Positions 28,001 to 32,594 of a stretch of DNA of 64,000 bases are shown in pieces. This DNA comes from Heliocidaris erythrogramma (lineage: Eukaryota > Echinodermata > Echinoidea > Camarodonta > Echinometridae), in the NCBI GenBank assembly GCA_025617745.1, contig CM046866.1:13089725-13153724 (forward strand). The letters run 5' to 3'. The notes below the pieces were generated by a model. The model was not told the DNA's origin. It did no database searches and was given only the letters and a program-made list of their open reading frames with translations. A program made the position numbers and the translations under genes. The first letter of the stretch is position 1. Every line of letters starts with the position of its first letter.

Positions 28001-28215
28001 AGTCCTTCTTTAATGCTTACTCTGAATCTTTATGAGCTTTTCGTGTGACACGCTTTTCAAAAAAGTGATATAAGATACCTTACCATAGTTGGTATTCTGA
28101 AAAATCATTCATCTTGGACTTTGTTCAGTTTATCATGATTTTTTTTTCTTTTTCTGTTTGTGGTTCACAGAATTTTGAAGAGTGGGACTATTTGGATGCT
28201 AACACTGGAAGCTGA
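928..28215 (+). CDS. CLC-type chloride/proton exchanger, ClC-6/ClC-7 branch, 17 exons, 5' end missing
   Basis: The product is a CLC anion/proton antiporter, expected in late endosome or lysosome membranes because its closest relatives are ClC-6 and ClC-7. Joining 17 exons (each listed separately) gives 782 residues, with every intron phase matching. Visible features in order: an early helix with [10 protein letters not shown] (residues 4-13); the anion-filter motif GSGMPE (~78-83) with Ser as in chloride-selective CLCs; GPEGP with the gating Glu (~122); [21 protein letters not shown] with the internal proton Glu (~189); a Cys-rich luminal loop with two N-glycosylation motifs; the GLVVPML region; LTMSLTVIM; and two C-terminal CBS domains. 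Human ClC-7 is about 805 residues, so roughly the first hundred residues are probably missing. ClC-7 normally pairs with Ostm1, but the glycosylated loop is more like ClC-6, so I leave the ortholog undecided. The coordinates span exons and introns. Confidence 0.95.
1332..1400. repeat. Fragment of a small fold-back repeat (family of 31956-32064)
   Basis: The word aaaggtacttcatccc, then ttgcagccctaa and gcgataaattacaaa, matches the reverse complement of one arm of the element at 31956-32064. Only part of the element is recognisable here. Confidence 0.5.
2051..2131 (+). CDS. CLC exchanger, visible exon 2
   Basis: It lies between tttctttcag and gtaagc, 81 bp, 27 codons, phase 0 at both ends. It reads [19 protein letters not shown] and on through LAGTGIVV, a hydrophobic helix in the place where ClC-6/7 have the segment just before the anion-filter motif. 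Confidence 0.88.
2518..2693 (+). CDS. CLC exchanger, visible exon 3 (anion filter and gating glutamate)
   Basis: Bounded by cttatcacag and gtaagt, 176 bp, ending two bases into a Gly codon. It holds two hallmark CLC motifs: [16 protein letters not shown] (chloride-type Ser in GSGxP) and [14 protein letters not shown] (gating Glu in GxEGP). The residue before the gating Glu is Pro, where ClC-6 and ClC-7 have Lys (GKEGP). Confidence 0.95.
2800..3500. other. Intron 3 insert of atypical, GC-richer composition
   Basis: This stretch has more C and G than its surroundings. It begins with cgtccactagggcgcgg and contains repeated words such as tccgca and gtcctg. The open frames do not resemble known proteins and have no splice context. 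It is probably an inserted non-coding repeat with unclear ends. Confidence 0.35.
3941..4215 (+). repeat. Dispersed intronic repeat, copy 1
   Basis: It starts ccctttcaggacaggaatt and runs through gctaaattgatcacattt, tttgaaaacaatatac and ctctcaatgtgt to gcatcaaac. The same order of words recurs at 7176-7460, giving a ~275-285 bp dispersed repeat in direct orientation in introns 3 and 5. No coding capacity or terminal repeats were seen. Confidence 0.7.
4374..4466 (+). CDS. CLC exchanger, visible exon 4
   Basis: It follows a long T tract and tgtacag and ends before gtaagt, 93 bp. It reads [20 protein letters not shown] then [11 protein letters not shown], matching the GSV.GAG.SQ...FRxDxEKR stretch of ClC-6/7. 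Both ends are split codons that agree with exons 3 and 5. Confidence 0.92.
4946..5041. repeat. (CCGT)n / (GCGT)n microsatellite
   Basis: About 95 bp of gtccgtccgt units with interspersed gcgt, inside the 5' part of the HINE-like element. Long open frames here are artefacts of the repeat. Confidence 0.9.
5050..6240 (+). repeat. Tandem array of seven ~170 bp units
   Basis: The landmark cgatatct recurs at about 5058, 5229, 5399, 5570, 5740, 5910 and 6078, giving a period near 170 bp. Units alternate between two versions before the landmark: acataagaattcttgg with ttaccacg, and acatggaattactgg with ttaccgcg. The array is therefore partly a ~340 bp dimer repeat. Each unit contains AGGTCA half-sites spaced as DR1, DR1 and DR3. 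Confidence 0.88.
6616..6739 (+). CDS. CLC exchanger, visible exon 5 (proton glutamate)
   Basis: It follows tttgtgaag and ends before gtaaga, 124 bp. It reads [19 protein letters not shown], then [22 protein letters not shown] in two parts. The second Glu of MEE corresponds to the internal proton-transfer Glu of CLC exchangers, so antiport rather than channel activity is expected. Two decayed copies of the 3' half of this exon lie in the next intron. Confidence 0.95.
6883..6941 (+). pseudogene. Decayed copy of the 3' half of CLC exon 5, relic 1
   Basis: The words tggtctcct, tgccatggaagaa, accattctg.agtatgaa and ctggcaggt match the end of exon 5 (about 6677-6740) with substitutions and small deletions. 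The Trp codon of the SSFW motif reads TGA here and the frame is lost, so it is not an alternative exon. The sequence just before it (6793-6882) is also duplicated before relic 2. Confidence 0.8.
7027..7125. repeat. GA-rich low-complexity tract in intron 5
   Basis: Purine-only sequence of gagaga, gaaaaa and gggaga words, about 100 bp. The open frame through it is low complexity and not a protein gene. Confidence 0.85.
7176..7460 (+). repeat. Dispersed intronic repeat, copy 2
   Basis: Second copy of the 3941-4215 repeat, starting ccctttcaggacaggaat. It shares ctaaattgatcacatttt, ctttgaaaacaatatac, ctctcaatgtgtagcc and ggcatcaaac, with small indels. Confidence 0.7.
7699..7766 (+). pseudogene. 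Decayed copy of the 3' half of CLC exon 5, relic 2
   Basis: The words tgtctcctgttt, gtggaagaagtctcctc, attctagagta and gaaactctccttgcaagta match exon 5 and its donor. An in-frame stop and an insertion break it. It is preceded (7604-7698) by the same sequence that precedes relic 1 (ctttatta.cct.agc.aatcag, tcaatgcaaaat), showing a tandem duplication later split by other insertions. Confidence 0.8.
7960..8079 (+). CDS. CLC exchanger, visible exon 6
   Basis: Bounded by tcatttcag and gtaaga, 120 bp, 40 codons, phase 0 at both ends. It reads [20 protein letters not shown] and on to KAEKYIMFQ. It matches the ClC-6/7 segment after the EEGSSFW motif (WKVLFCSMSATFTLNFF in ClC-6). Confidence 0.92.
8322..8905 (-). 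mobile_element. LINE fragment (CR1/L2-like), 5'-truncated, minus strand
   Basis: On the minus strand the broken frames give pieces such as [21 protein letters not shown] and [11 protein letters not shown]. They resemble the C-terminal tail of CR1/L2/Rex-type reverse transcriptases (KILVLTYKALNGLAPLYL... PRLWNSLP...FK..LK). The 3' end is a short (ATTATC)-type repeat at about 8325-8345, as expected for such LINE tails. Several stops and frame changes show it is an old dead copy. Confidence 0.6.
9130..9324 (+). CDS. CLC exchanger, visible exon 7
   Basis: Bounded by cattgccag and gtaaag, 195 bp, 65 codons, phase 0 at both ends. It contains [20 protein letters not shown] followed by a basic loop (LARLRRRM), like the GVIGGLLGA.FN.LN helix and loop of ClC-6/7. 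The donor (ata|gtaaag) is weaker than most in this gene. Confidence 0.9.
9366..10020 (+). mobile_element. HINE-like element with ~150-170 bp internal repeats
   Basis: It starts atacaccccgcc and nears its end with ggcgggggtat, an inverted subterminal match. A small hairpin (atcac-cttta-gtgat) follows. Inside, a unit starting (a)actacttcctca with ttcgagcaatgc and aaatttggcacacaca repeats about four times (near 9464, 9632, 9781 and 9938). A G-rich gggtgggcgggcggtcgg block lies at the left. No protein is encoded. Confidence 0.6.
10579..10664 (+). CDS. CLC exchanger, visible exon 8
   Basis: Bounded by caattcag and gtaagt, 86 bp, ending two bases into a Pro codon. It reads [20 protein letters not shown] then CYYEGENKP. 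It forms the end of a helix and the start of the luminal loop, with two cysteines (KCSPYTC). Confidence 0.88.
10899..11257. repeat. Short-period minisatellite before exon 9
   Basis: About 20 imperfect repeats of a 16-18 bp unit of the form 'accatttagtccaacg' or 'accatttggtctaat'. It degenerates at both ends and stops about 20 bp before the exon 9 acceptor. Confidence 0.9.
11276..11415 (+). CDS. CLC exchanger, visible exon 9 (luminal loop)
   Basis: It follows caatattcag and ends before gtaagt, 140 bp, with split codons that fit both neighbours. It encodes [20 protein letters not shown], then [20 protein letters not shown]. Two N-glycosylation motifs (NGT, NST) and two further cysteines mark a luminal loop like the glycosylated loop of ClC-6. 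A minisatellite ends only about 20 bp before the acceptor. Confidence 0.88.
11539..11724. mobile_element. MITE-like repeat, 'tataaagaccacctg' family, copy 1
   Basis: It begins acggtcacacctgctttagc and ends ggactggtttcactgta, with several internal tataaagacca words. The reverse complement of the same element occurs at 17752-17945, which shows the family is mobile or dispersed. Confidence 0.7.
12321..12645. mobile_element. Fold-back MITE, 'gtttcataaagctgttcgta' family, copy 1
   Basis: Long terminal inverted repeats: gggggtgtttcataaagctg at the left, cagctttatgaaacaccccc at the right. Both arms continue inwards (cgtacgcac.acttta / taaagtc.tgcgtaac). Length about 325 bp, no coding. Its right end lies 15 bp from the exon 10 acceptor. 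Confidence 0.88.
12661..12832 (+). CDS. CLC exchanger, visible exon 10
   Basis: Bounded by ctgtcttacag and gtgagt, 172 bp. It reads [20 protein letters not shown], then the helix [17 protein letters not shown] and the motif [10 protein letters not shown]. This matches MATLFF...F.L.YF.LACWTYG.SVPSGLFVPSLL of ClC-6. The acceptor sits 15 bp after the end of a fold-back MITE. Confidence 0.92.
12853..13345. other. Intron 10, AGT-rich low-complexity sequence
   Basis: Many gtagta, agaagtag and gcagcagcag words, probably a degenerate trinucleotide repeat. The 164-codon open frame across it is Val/Ile-rich with no domain, and is not supported as a gene. Confidence 0.5.
13350..13500 (+). mobile_element. 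Penelope-type retroelement terminal fragment with a hammerhead-like motif
   Basis: It contains ctgatgaagcgtccc (13420-13434), then ggatgtgaaacgtcgc. This has the CTGATGA, stem II and GAAAC-GTC parts of a minimal type I hammerhead ribozyme. Such minimal hammerheads are known from the terminal repeats of Penelope-like elements. The preceding 'ctcgatcatccagg' also looks like such a terminus. It is a short fragment without coding sequence, and family assignment is by motif only. Confidence 0.45.
13529..13700 (+). CDS. CLC exchanger, visible exon 11
   Basis: Bounded by tcatacag and gtaaga, 172 bp, ending in phase 0. It reads [12 protein letters not shown], then [20 protein letters not shown] and TMSLTVIM. 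These are the helices after the GLFVP motif (AAFGRL..., GTFALIGAAAFLGGVVRMTISLTVI in ClC-6). Confidence 0.94.
13777..13902. mobile_element. Short fold-back MITE
   Basis: Inverted arms: gggcatcgtttcacc...gtacaagttcgccgac at the left, gtcggcgaacttgtac...gatgaaacgctaccc at the right. About 126 bp, lying 76 bp after exon 11. Confidence 0.85.
14385..14551 (+). CDS. CLC exchanger, visible exon 12 (last membrane helix)
   Basis: Bounded by tctcgaccag and gtgagt, 167 bp. It reads [20 protein letters not shown], then [20 protein letters not shown] and IPFLDEEP. It matches the [27 protein letters not shown]...PLLEWE region of ClC-6, the final helix and the linker into the cytosolic CBS region. Confidence 0.94.
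14779..15098. mobile_element. MITE, 'gccagttcg' family, copy 1
   Basis: The left end, ataagccagttcgggg, and the right end, cgaagtggcttatt, are inverted relative to each other. Internal 'acaaatgacccc' and 'gatgacctttatctgc' words are shared with 21327-21518. Confidence 0.6.
15099..15270 (+). mobile_element. tRNA-headed SINE fragment
   Basis: A tRNA-like stretch with a B-box-like catgggttcaagccc near 15155-15170 is followed by agcacagcactaatgcc and tttgccactt. These are the same body words (complemented) as in the SINE at 18555-18858. The A-box part is diverged. Confidence 0.45.
15281..15432. mobile_element. MITE, 'gggccctgtttcat' family, copy 1
   Basis: Inverted ends: gggccctatttcataaa, and tttatgaaacagggccc, each followed inwards by aacttgttatca-type sequence. 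The internal core agctactgaaatccttgc is shared with the elements at 30835, 23548 and 23809. Confidence 0.88.
16053..16235 (+). CDS. CLC exchanger, visible exon 13 (CBS domain 1)
   Basis: It follows gtttggatag and ends before gtagga (a weak donor), 183 bp. It contains [20 protein letters not shown], then [12 protein letters not shown] and FWGILTR, the classic CBS layout (strand, helix, 'G.PVV', strand). The split codons agree with exons 12 and 14. Confidence 0.92.
16599..16710 (+). CDS. CLC exchanger, visible exon 14
   Basis: It follows catgtcag and ends before gtaaga, 112 bp, ending in phase 0. It reads [20 protein letters not shown] and on to NPLDYQK. The start completes the CBS 1 motif 'ILTR.ELQVIL' (LILRSQLIVLL in ClC-7). 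The rest is an acidic linker. Confidence 0.88.
16780..17310 (+). repeat. HINE-like element or remnant with ~170 bp internal repeats
   Basis: A unit containing aagactc/aagactt, tgtgacaaataactt, aaccattaatcc or acagttattcc, and gaccaaacttgggtcag recurs about three times (near 16860, 17010 and 17185). 'aaaggtcatttgaggtca' words also occur. The ends are unclear; it may finish at gggcaagccacaatttggctg. It resembles the other internally repeated elements of this window in period. Confidence 0.55.
17752..17945. mobile_element. MITE-like repeat, 'tataaagaccacctg' family, copy 2 (inverted)
   Basis: It reads acagtgaaatctgtctataa to gctaaagcaggttggactgt, the inverse orientation of 11539-11724. It shares the agggagacaagaaaagcag and gtggtctttatagacaggtg segments with the complement of copy 1. 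Confidence 0.7.
18030..18200 (-). mobile_element. Degraded tRNA-headed SINE fragment plus a small hairpin
   Basis: On the minus strand a B-box-like gggttcaatcc precedes words found in the SINE at 18555-18858 (complement of tggtacccattta). Next to it lies a hairpin with arms agccaaaagggcgttaa and ttaacgcccttctggct. Confidence 0.45.
18323..18418 (+). CDS. CLC exchanger, visible exon 15
   Basis: It follows tgacctttag and ends before gtaaga, 96 bp, 32 codons, phase 0 at both ends. It reads [20 protein letters not shown] and on to MFVNL. It corresponds to the linker between the CBS domains (RRLRLKDFRDAYPRFP... in ClC-7), though similarity is low. The call rests on frame, splice sites and position. 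Confidence 0.75.
18540..18562. repeat. (TA)n microsatellite
   Basis: Uninterrupted alternating TA just before the SINE tail. Confidence 0.9.
18555..18858 (-). mobile_element. tRNA-derived SINE, minus strand
   Basis: Read on the minus strand, the head is gtgccgtggtcttgtgg (A-box position). It is followed by gtttgagtcccgccg (B box), a body containing caagacattaatctac and aaatgggtacctgg, and a tail of TTATTA units. This is the layout of a tRNA-derived SINE. A TA microsatellite (18540-18562) adjoins the tail. Confidence 0.72.
19629..19886 (+). CDS. CLC exchanger, visible exon 16 (CBS domain 2)
   Basis: It follows tttatcag and ends before gtaagt, 258 bp, 86 codons, phase 0 at both ends. It contains [20 protein letters not shown], then [20 protein letters not shown] and [13 protein letters not shown]. 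This is very like [30 protein letters not shown] of ClC-7, the most conserved part of the second CBS domain. A Ser/Asn-rich tail follows. Confidence 0.96.
20600..20680 (-). mobile_element. SINE body fragment
   Basis: The words accagtatacatttaccaca and tggcaaatgtagattaatat match the body of the SINE at 18555-18858. No tRNA head is visible. Confidence 0.5.
20852..21022. mobile_element. Fold-back MITE, same family, copy 2
   Basis: Same ends as 12321-12645 (ggggtgtttcataaagctg, cagctttatgaaacacccc), but only 171 bp because the centre is shorter. Almost the whole element is two inverted arms. Confidence 0.9.
21117..21279. mobile_element. MITE with 'ggcccgtattcacaaagg' ends
   Basis: Inverted ends: ggcccgtattcacaaaggag, and ccctttgtgaattcgggcc. 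About 163 bp, no coding. It lies less than 100 bp from the fold-back MITE at 20852. Confidence 0.88.
21327..21518. mobile_element. MITE, 'gccagttcg' family, copy 2
   Basis: Clear inverted ends: gagccagttcgtaattag, and taattacgaactggctta. Length about 190 bp. It shares the internal acaaatgaccccc and gatgacctttgtctgc words with copy 1. Confidence 0.82.
22380..22510 (+). repeat. Dispersed repeat, inverted partner of 27770-27890
   Basis: aaagtaatttgtgagctttc and tcattct, with 'gttctggtat' before it and 'tttagaagagttc' after it, is the reverse complement of sequence at about 27780-27860. The T tract plus ag at 22470-22477 looks like a splice acceptor but belongs to this repeat. Confidence 0.7.
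23548..23671. mobile_element. MITE, 'gcgtttcatcaagcg' family, copy 1
   Basis: It runs from ggggttttgtcagtgatttt to cttgatgaaacgctcccc. The left end is a little shorter than the right. It holds the gcaaggatttcagtagct core also found in the gggccctgtttcat family. Confidence 0.8.
23809..23944. mobile_element. MITE, 'gcgtttcatcaagcg' family, copy 2
   Basis: It runs from gaagggtttcatcaagcg to cttgatgaaacgctcccc and is inverted relative to the copy only 140 bp upstream. It has the core agctactgaaatccttgc. Confidence 0.85.
24190..24240. repeat. (GAT)n microsatellite
   Basis: Imperfect gatgatgatgat repeats in the last intron. Confidence 0.8.
25308..26122 (+). mobile_element. Helentron/HINE-like element, copy 2 (shorter)
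   Basis: Ends match the element at 4889-6434: atgcctccgcccaccgaagg at the left, and ggcggaggcataaatttt, a cgcgcagtcgcg hairpin and ctag followed by tt at the right. Internal units contain cttaagaaccatttgg, tcaaacttggctcatgtatg and aggtcaaaggtcacaggtca at about 160 bp spacing. The internal sequence is clearly diverged from copy 1, so the two are not recent duplicates. Confidence 0.7.
26834..27422. mobile_element. Long fold-back element (~590 bp)
   Basis: Ends aaagggaaatccaacctt and aaggttggattgcacttt are inverted. The arms continue inwards with gaaagtttgaacgaaatcgg and ccgatttctttcaaactttc, then aactcctccattcg and cggaagagttgtccac. No transposase frame was seen. Confidence 0.8.
27770..27890 (-). 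repeat. Dispersed repeat, inverted partner of 22380-22510
   Basis: gaatgagaaagctcacaaat and tacttt, flanked by cttctaaactta and taccagaac, match the complement of the 22380-22510 repeat. The two copies are 5.3 kb apart in the last intron. Confidence 0.7.
28171..28215 (+). CDS. CLC exchanger, probable terminal coding exon
   Basis: A strong acceptor (a T-rich run, then gtttgtggttcacag) is followed in phase 0 by [14 protein letters not shown] and TGA. This matches the phase of exon 16, 8.3 kb upstream. The acidic/aromatic tail is short and has no family signature, so support is the acceptor, the phase and the lack of a better end. If exon 16 were not spliced, the frame would read only a few codons further to a stop. 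Confidence 0.6.
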   Translation, partial: NFEEWDYLDANTGS

Positions 28216-28740
28216 TATCAAGGTGTTAAACACCATTCATTGCAATGCAACTTCAATGTGCAACTGAGTAAATGGTGTAAGAACATGGTGCCAATGCTTT
28301 TATACAACACTACCTAGATTCCAGATGAAATGCTAACACAAGGTATCAAAATTCCGAGCTACTGATTAAGTTATAAGATCAGACTTATTTTTTGTCAACC
28401 TTGGTTTACCTTAGCTTCATGAAAACAGCTCTTCAAAGCTACATTTTTCTAAAGCAGGCCCATTAAAAAGTACTTGATGATTATTGATTTTTGTCTTAAT
28501 CAAGCAACTGAAAACTTGACACACATCCTTATGAATCTATACTCAGTACTGATTAATCGACAGTCAGTAAAGTTATTTCATATTTCGTTCTATAATTTTG
28601 TACAGAAAGTAACTGTGTAATTTCATGACAATGCTTCTTCACTGTCATTGTCTCACTATAATGGTTAGGTAGAGGGTGCAATATGTATTTTATATTAAAA
28701 TATGTACTGTTTTCATAAATATTTTTTTTTTGTTCGAAAT
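28216..28740 (+). other. Probable 3' UTR of the CLC gene
   Basis: AT-rich non-coding sequence after the stop at 28213-28215. A possible poly(A) signal, ATTAAA, lies at 28694-28699, followed by cataaata and a T tract. The exact end is not determinable from sequence alone. Confidence 0.4.
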
Positions 28741-28879
28741 GCGGGTCATTTCAGGATGTGTGTCTTTCATAGTTATGTCTTGTTTGTGATGAAATATTTC
28801 TGATATCACCTTTGTTATGAAACTCAGTACAAGGGTCAAGATGCTCATTGTTTTGGATATATCTGAATAGCTAGAAAGG

Positions 28880-29157
28880 CCGTCAAAGGCGGCAGACCCA
28901 CGCCTTAGCGGCGCTACAGAGTAGTTGCAATACTATACTAACTATGGGGTCAAAACTACAAGGTTACACAGAATTTGCAGGGGTCAACCGATCATCACCA
29001 AAATCAAATCGATTCTTTCCTGTCACTATCCGAACATTCCCTGATAATTCGGTGCAAATCCGTTCCCCCGTTCTCTAGTTATCTTGTACACAAACAAACA
29101 AACAAACATACGGAGCCCTTTACATAACCCTGCCGATTTTATCGGCGTGGGTAATAA
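28880..29157 (+). mobile_element. HINE-like short element
   Basis: The left part has agacccacgcc and the right part ggcgtgggt, inverted to each other. A hairpin gccgattttatcggc sits at the right end, after an (aaac)n tract. Length about 280 bp. This is the same end design as the other HINE-like elements here, without clear internal repeats. Confidence 0.5.
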
Positions 29158-29838
29158 TGAAATTCCCTCTTCCCCCAAATGTAACCCATAATATGTGGAA
29201 GAGTAGGCTTATATCTAGTTATATTGATATTAGAATGAATGGAATTAGTAGTTGTTGGTAGGTAAATTGAGAAGATATGTATGCTGTTTCAGTGTATCAA
29301 AAGTTGGATGATAGTTTAAGTATGATGAAAGACAAAAGAATCCGATAAAATTATATACATGTATATTAGTATGTCCTGTTATTTAGAGTAAGGTTCATGA
29401 ATTCCAAATTTGAAGTAGCCTAAAAAAATTCTGTCATCCAACCTTACCTATGATCTGTTATGAAATCAAGCAGTTGTTACAGAAAAAATGTGAAATATGT
29501 CTACCATACACAGATTCAGATTTAAAAATCATGACTTGATGCTTCAACAATTGATTGACTTTAAAATAAGTATATCATTGTATCCCATTGTGGAAATAAT
29601 GTTTGTAAACGTTGTTGTCAATTGTTATGTTGTTCAGGTTGCCAGATTTGCCTTTCATGATCTAACAAGTTGTGAGTTGTGATTCAGTATAAGAAAGTGA
29701 TGTCGCAGTTTATTATTCCATCAATTTGTGAAAAATATGTAATAACTTGTCAGATTATGTACAAACTATCATTGCCAATAGTCAAGAAAACCAATTAGAA
29801 AATTGGAAATTGAATTTGCTGATTGCTTGGTGTCTTTT

Positions 29839-30713
29839 GTATTCTGCTCTCAAAATGTAAGACAAAAAATGTAAAAATAGCAAAGCATTACAATCACTAC
29901 TACCACTGGCATTGCTGTAGCCACCATCATCAACTGCAGCAGCAACATCATCATCGTCTTCCCCCTCTTGCTCCTGATCCTGCTCCTCCTGCTCCCCCTC
30001 CTCCTGCTCCTCCTGTTCCTCCTGCTCCTGCTCCTGCTCCCCCTCCTCCTGCTCCTGTTCCTGCTCCTCCTGCTCCTGCTCCTGCTCCTGCTCATGTTCC
30101 TCCTGCTCCACCTGCTCCTGCTCCTGCTCCTCCTGCTCCTGCTCCTGCTCATGTTCCTCCTGCTCCTCCTGCTCCTGCTCCTGCTCATGTTCCTCCTGCT
30201 CCTCCTGCTCCTGTATTCTGCTCTCAAAATGTAAGACAATAGCAAAGCATTACAATCACTACTACCACTGGCATTGCTGTAGCCACCATCATCAACTGCA
30301 GCAGCAACATCATCATCATCTTCCCCCTCCTGCTCCTGATCCTGCTCCTGCTCCCCCTGCTCCTCCTGCTCCCCCTGCTCCTCCTGCTCCTCCTGTTCCT
30401 CCTGCTCCTCCTGTTCCTCTTGCTCCTCCTGTTCCTCCTGCTCCTCCTGCTCCTCCTCCTGCTCCTCCTCCTGCTCCTGCTCATGTTCCTCCTGCTCCTG
30501 CTCCTCCTGCTCCTCCTGCTCCTCCTGCTGCTCCTGCTCCTGCTCCTGCTCATGTTCCTCCTGCTCCTCCTGCTCCTGTTCCTCCTGCTCCCCCTGCTCC
30601 TGCTCCTGTTCCTGCTCCTGCTCCTCCTGCTCCTGCTCCTCCTGCTCCTGTTCCTGCTCCCCCTCCTGCTCCCCTCCTGCTCTTCCTCCTCCTCCCCCTC
30701 CCCTCCCCCTCAT
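29839..30713. repeat. Long CTCCTG-type repeat in a segmental tandem duplication
   Basis: Two blocks of ctcctg/ctcctcctg units (about 29955-30212 and 30330-30710) each follow the same unique lead: gtattctgctctcaaaatgt, caaagcattacaatcactac and tcaactgcagcagcaac (starting at 29839 and 30213). A ~375 bp segment was therefore duplicated with its repeat. Long open frames exist on both strands (Leu-rich on +, Glu/Gln-rich on -) because the repeat lacks stop codons. The minus-strand frame crosses both copies, but its lead resembles no known protein and I do not call a gene. Confidence 0.85.
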
Positions 30714-30834
30714 TCAGATTCATTTATGTACACAGTATGTTCACTATCTTCTCTCCCTAGGGAATATTCCTACAAAATGGTCACCATGCGGACATTTGGC
30801 AATGTCGATCACACTGACTTTCGTCATCATACAA

Positions 30835-30983
30835 GGGCCCTGTTTCATTTAAACTTGTTATCAGTAACGACTGCCACATTCCCATTACAAATTCACTATC
30901 GGCCAATCGGATGCAAGGATTTCAGTAGCTTAGAACAGTTATTGCCACTTGTTATTGATAACAAGTTTTATGAAACAGGGCCC
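30835..30983. mobile_element. MITE, 'gggccctgtttcat' family, copy 2
   Basis: Same family as 15281-15432, in the opposite orientation: gggccctgtttcatttaaac to aagttttatgaaacagggcc. The core gcaaggatttcagtagct is the complement of that in copy 1. Confidence 0.88.
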
Positions 30984-31125
30984 ATGTCCACATATCTGTC
31001 TTGGGGACGGAGTGGCGAATGGAGATTAATACCTTGCCAAAGAACATTGGCGCCGCGCCGGGGCTCGAACCCGCGACCTTCACATCTCCAGTAAACAGTT
31101 CAAACCACTCGATTACGACATCTCC
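30984..31125 (-). mobile_element. tRNA-headed SINE fragment, minus strand
   Basis: On the minus strand the head reads gtcgtaatcgagtggtttg (A-box position), then tcgcgggttcgagccccgg (B box), with the body word cttggcaaggtattaatctc after it. It directly abuts the MITE at 30835-30983. Confidence 0.65.
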
Positions 31126-31491
31126 CTAACTTCACTTCTGAACTTATTAATTTTCTATACATGTATTTGTTTTCACTTCCCCGATCTCGTGATCGTTTCA
31201 ATAACATGTCTCTAAAACAATTGAAAGTCCCAATTTTCTTTTTTTAATCAGGTAGTTAGCACACCTATGATGTTTGGTGACAAACAAGTGTTTAAATACC
31301 ATCCCTGGCAAAAACACAGGAACGATTAGCACTTGACCATCATGGGAATGATCCCATGATTTTGTTGATTTTGGGCCGAGAATTTTTTTCCCCTTTCTTC
31401 ACGCTTTTGTCTTTCATTCTTTCACTTTGCCTTGTTGTTTAAAATCAACTCTTTCACTGAACTATTAATTGGTCTTGTTCTCACTGGCAGT

Positions 31492-31820
31492 GATTATAAG
31501 TTTCGTCCGTGTGAAAGCTCTAAATGAGATTCAAATTCATTGATCTTATATATCGTTTCCCCCTCGTTTTTTCCTGCTTGAATATGAATAATAATTATTC
31601 ACCAAACGAAATTGCTTTGTTTGTTGCGTCCTGGGGCATTTCTTAGAATTGCAGAAAGTTTAAGCTTCTTCCGTTTGAAAGCTCGAAATGAGATTCAGTT
31701 TCATTGATCTGATCGTTTCCTTGTCGTTTTCCCTGCTCCAATTTGATCATAATAATTCTTCGCCACACGCACTTATTTCGTTTGTTGCCTCCTCAGTCAT
31801 TTCTTGAATTCTTAAAAATG
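31492..31820 (+). repeat. Two-copy ~165 bp tandem duplication
   Basis: gtgtgaaagctctaaatgag with tcattgatctt and aaataattattcaccaaacg-like words occurs first at about 31500-31650. It returns, diverged, at about 31665-31815 (gtttgaaagctcgaaatgag, tcattgatctg, ttcttcgccacacg). Non-coding. Confidence 0.7.
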
Positions 31821-31955
31821 ATCAAACTGTCTTCTACACCCTTTATGATTCCTTCAATCACCTGCTTTTTGTTTGACAAGATAAGATACTGATGTAAACC
31901 AACGGAAGACTAGTATAATTGAATAGCTTTATAAACAAGCATGAATTGCGTAGCT

Positions 31956-32064
31956 TAAAGGTACTTCATCCCGTCTGCAGACTTACACAGCATTTGTTTG
32001 TAATTTATCGCGTGCTCTTACAACTTCCATGGTTAGGGCTGCAAAAGGAAATGAAGTAACGTTA
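31956..32064. mobile_element. Small fold-back element
   Basis: It starts aaaggtacttcatcccgtct and ends aggaaatgaagtaacgtt, with inverted inner arms (ctgcagacttacac... and ...agggctgcaaa). About 110 bp; a partial copy is at 1332-1400. Confidence 0.65.
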
Positions 32065-32594
32065 AGATCAAGAACCACAGAGGGACACTGGTCGTACTAT
32101 CTGGGAAGACGAAATAGGAATCTGCCCATATGGACGTAATATATATCATGGCAGCCGCTCGGATTGTAGACCCATTGCAAGTTGTACCATTTTGTGTTGT
32201 TGGCCCTTAAACGGGGGAGGGGGCGTACACCGGCTCCACCCAATGCTGTATTACGCCATCACTTTTATTGATATCATTGAGGAAATTATCTATAGAGTGT
32301 CGAAAAAAATAATTATTGAAATCTTTCATCAGAAATCATGGCCATGTGAACGGACAGATAACACTTGACTTGACGGAAGGAAAACGAGGAAGTCAAACTT
32401 GTTCAACTACCCTTGTTTGGTTCATTTGATCCTTCGCATCTAGTTTCACCTGATTCCCACCAGCATGACTTGTTATCTTTTTATTTATTTTTTTCATATC
32501 GTTCACTTCCTTTTCTTCTCTTTCTCAATCGCGAGCTACCGCAAGACAATTTTAAAAGTGAAGTTTAAAGGGAAGAGAATTACAGCCCGTAACT

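Noticed and set aside
29850-30713. 287-codon Glu/Gln-rich open frame on the minus strand
   Set aside because: It is created by a stop-free CTCCTG-type repeat that is open on both strands. There is no domain or splice context.
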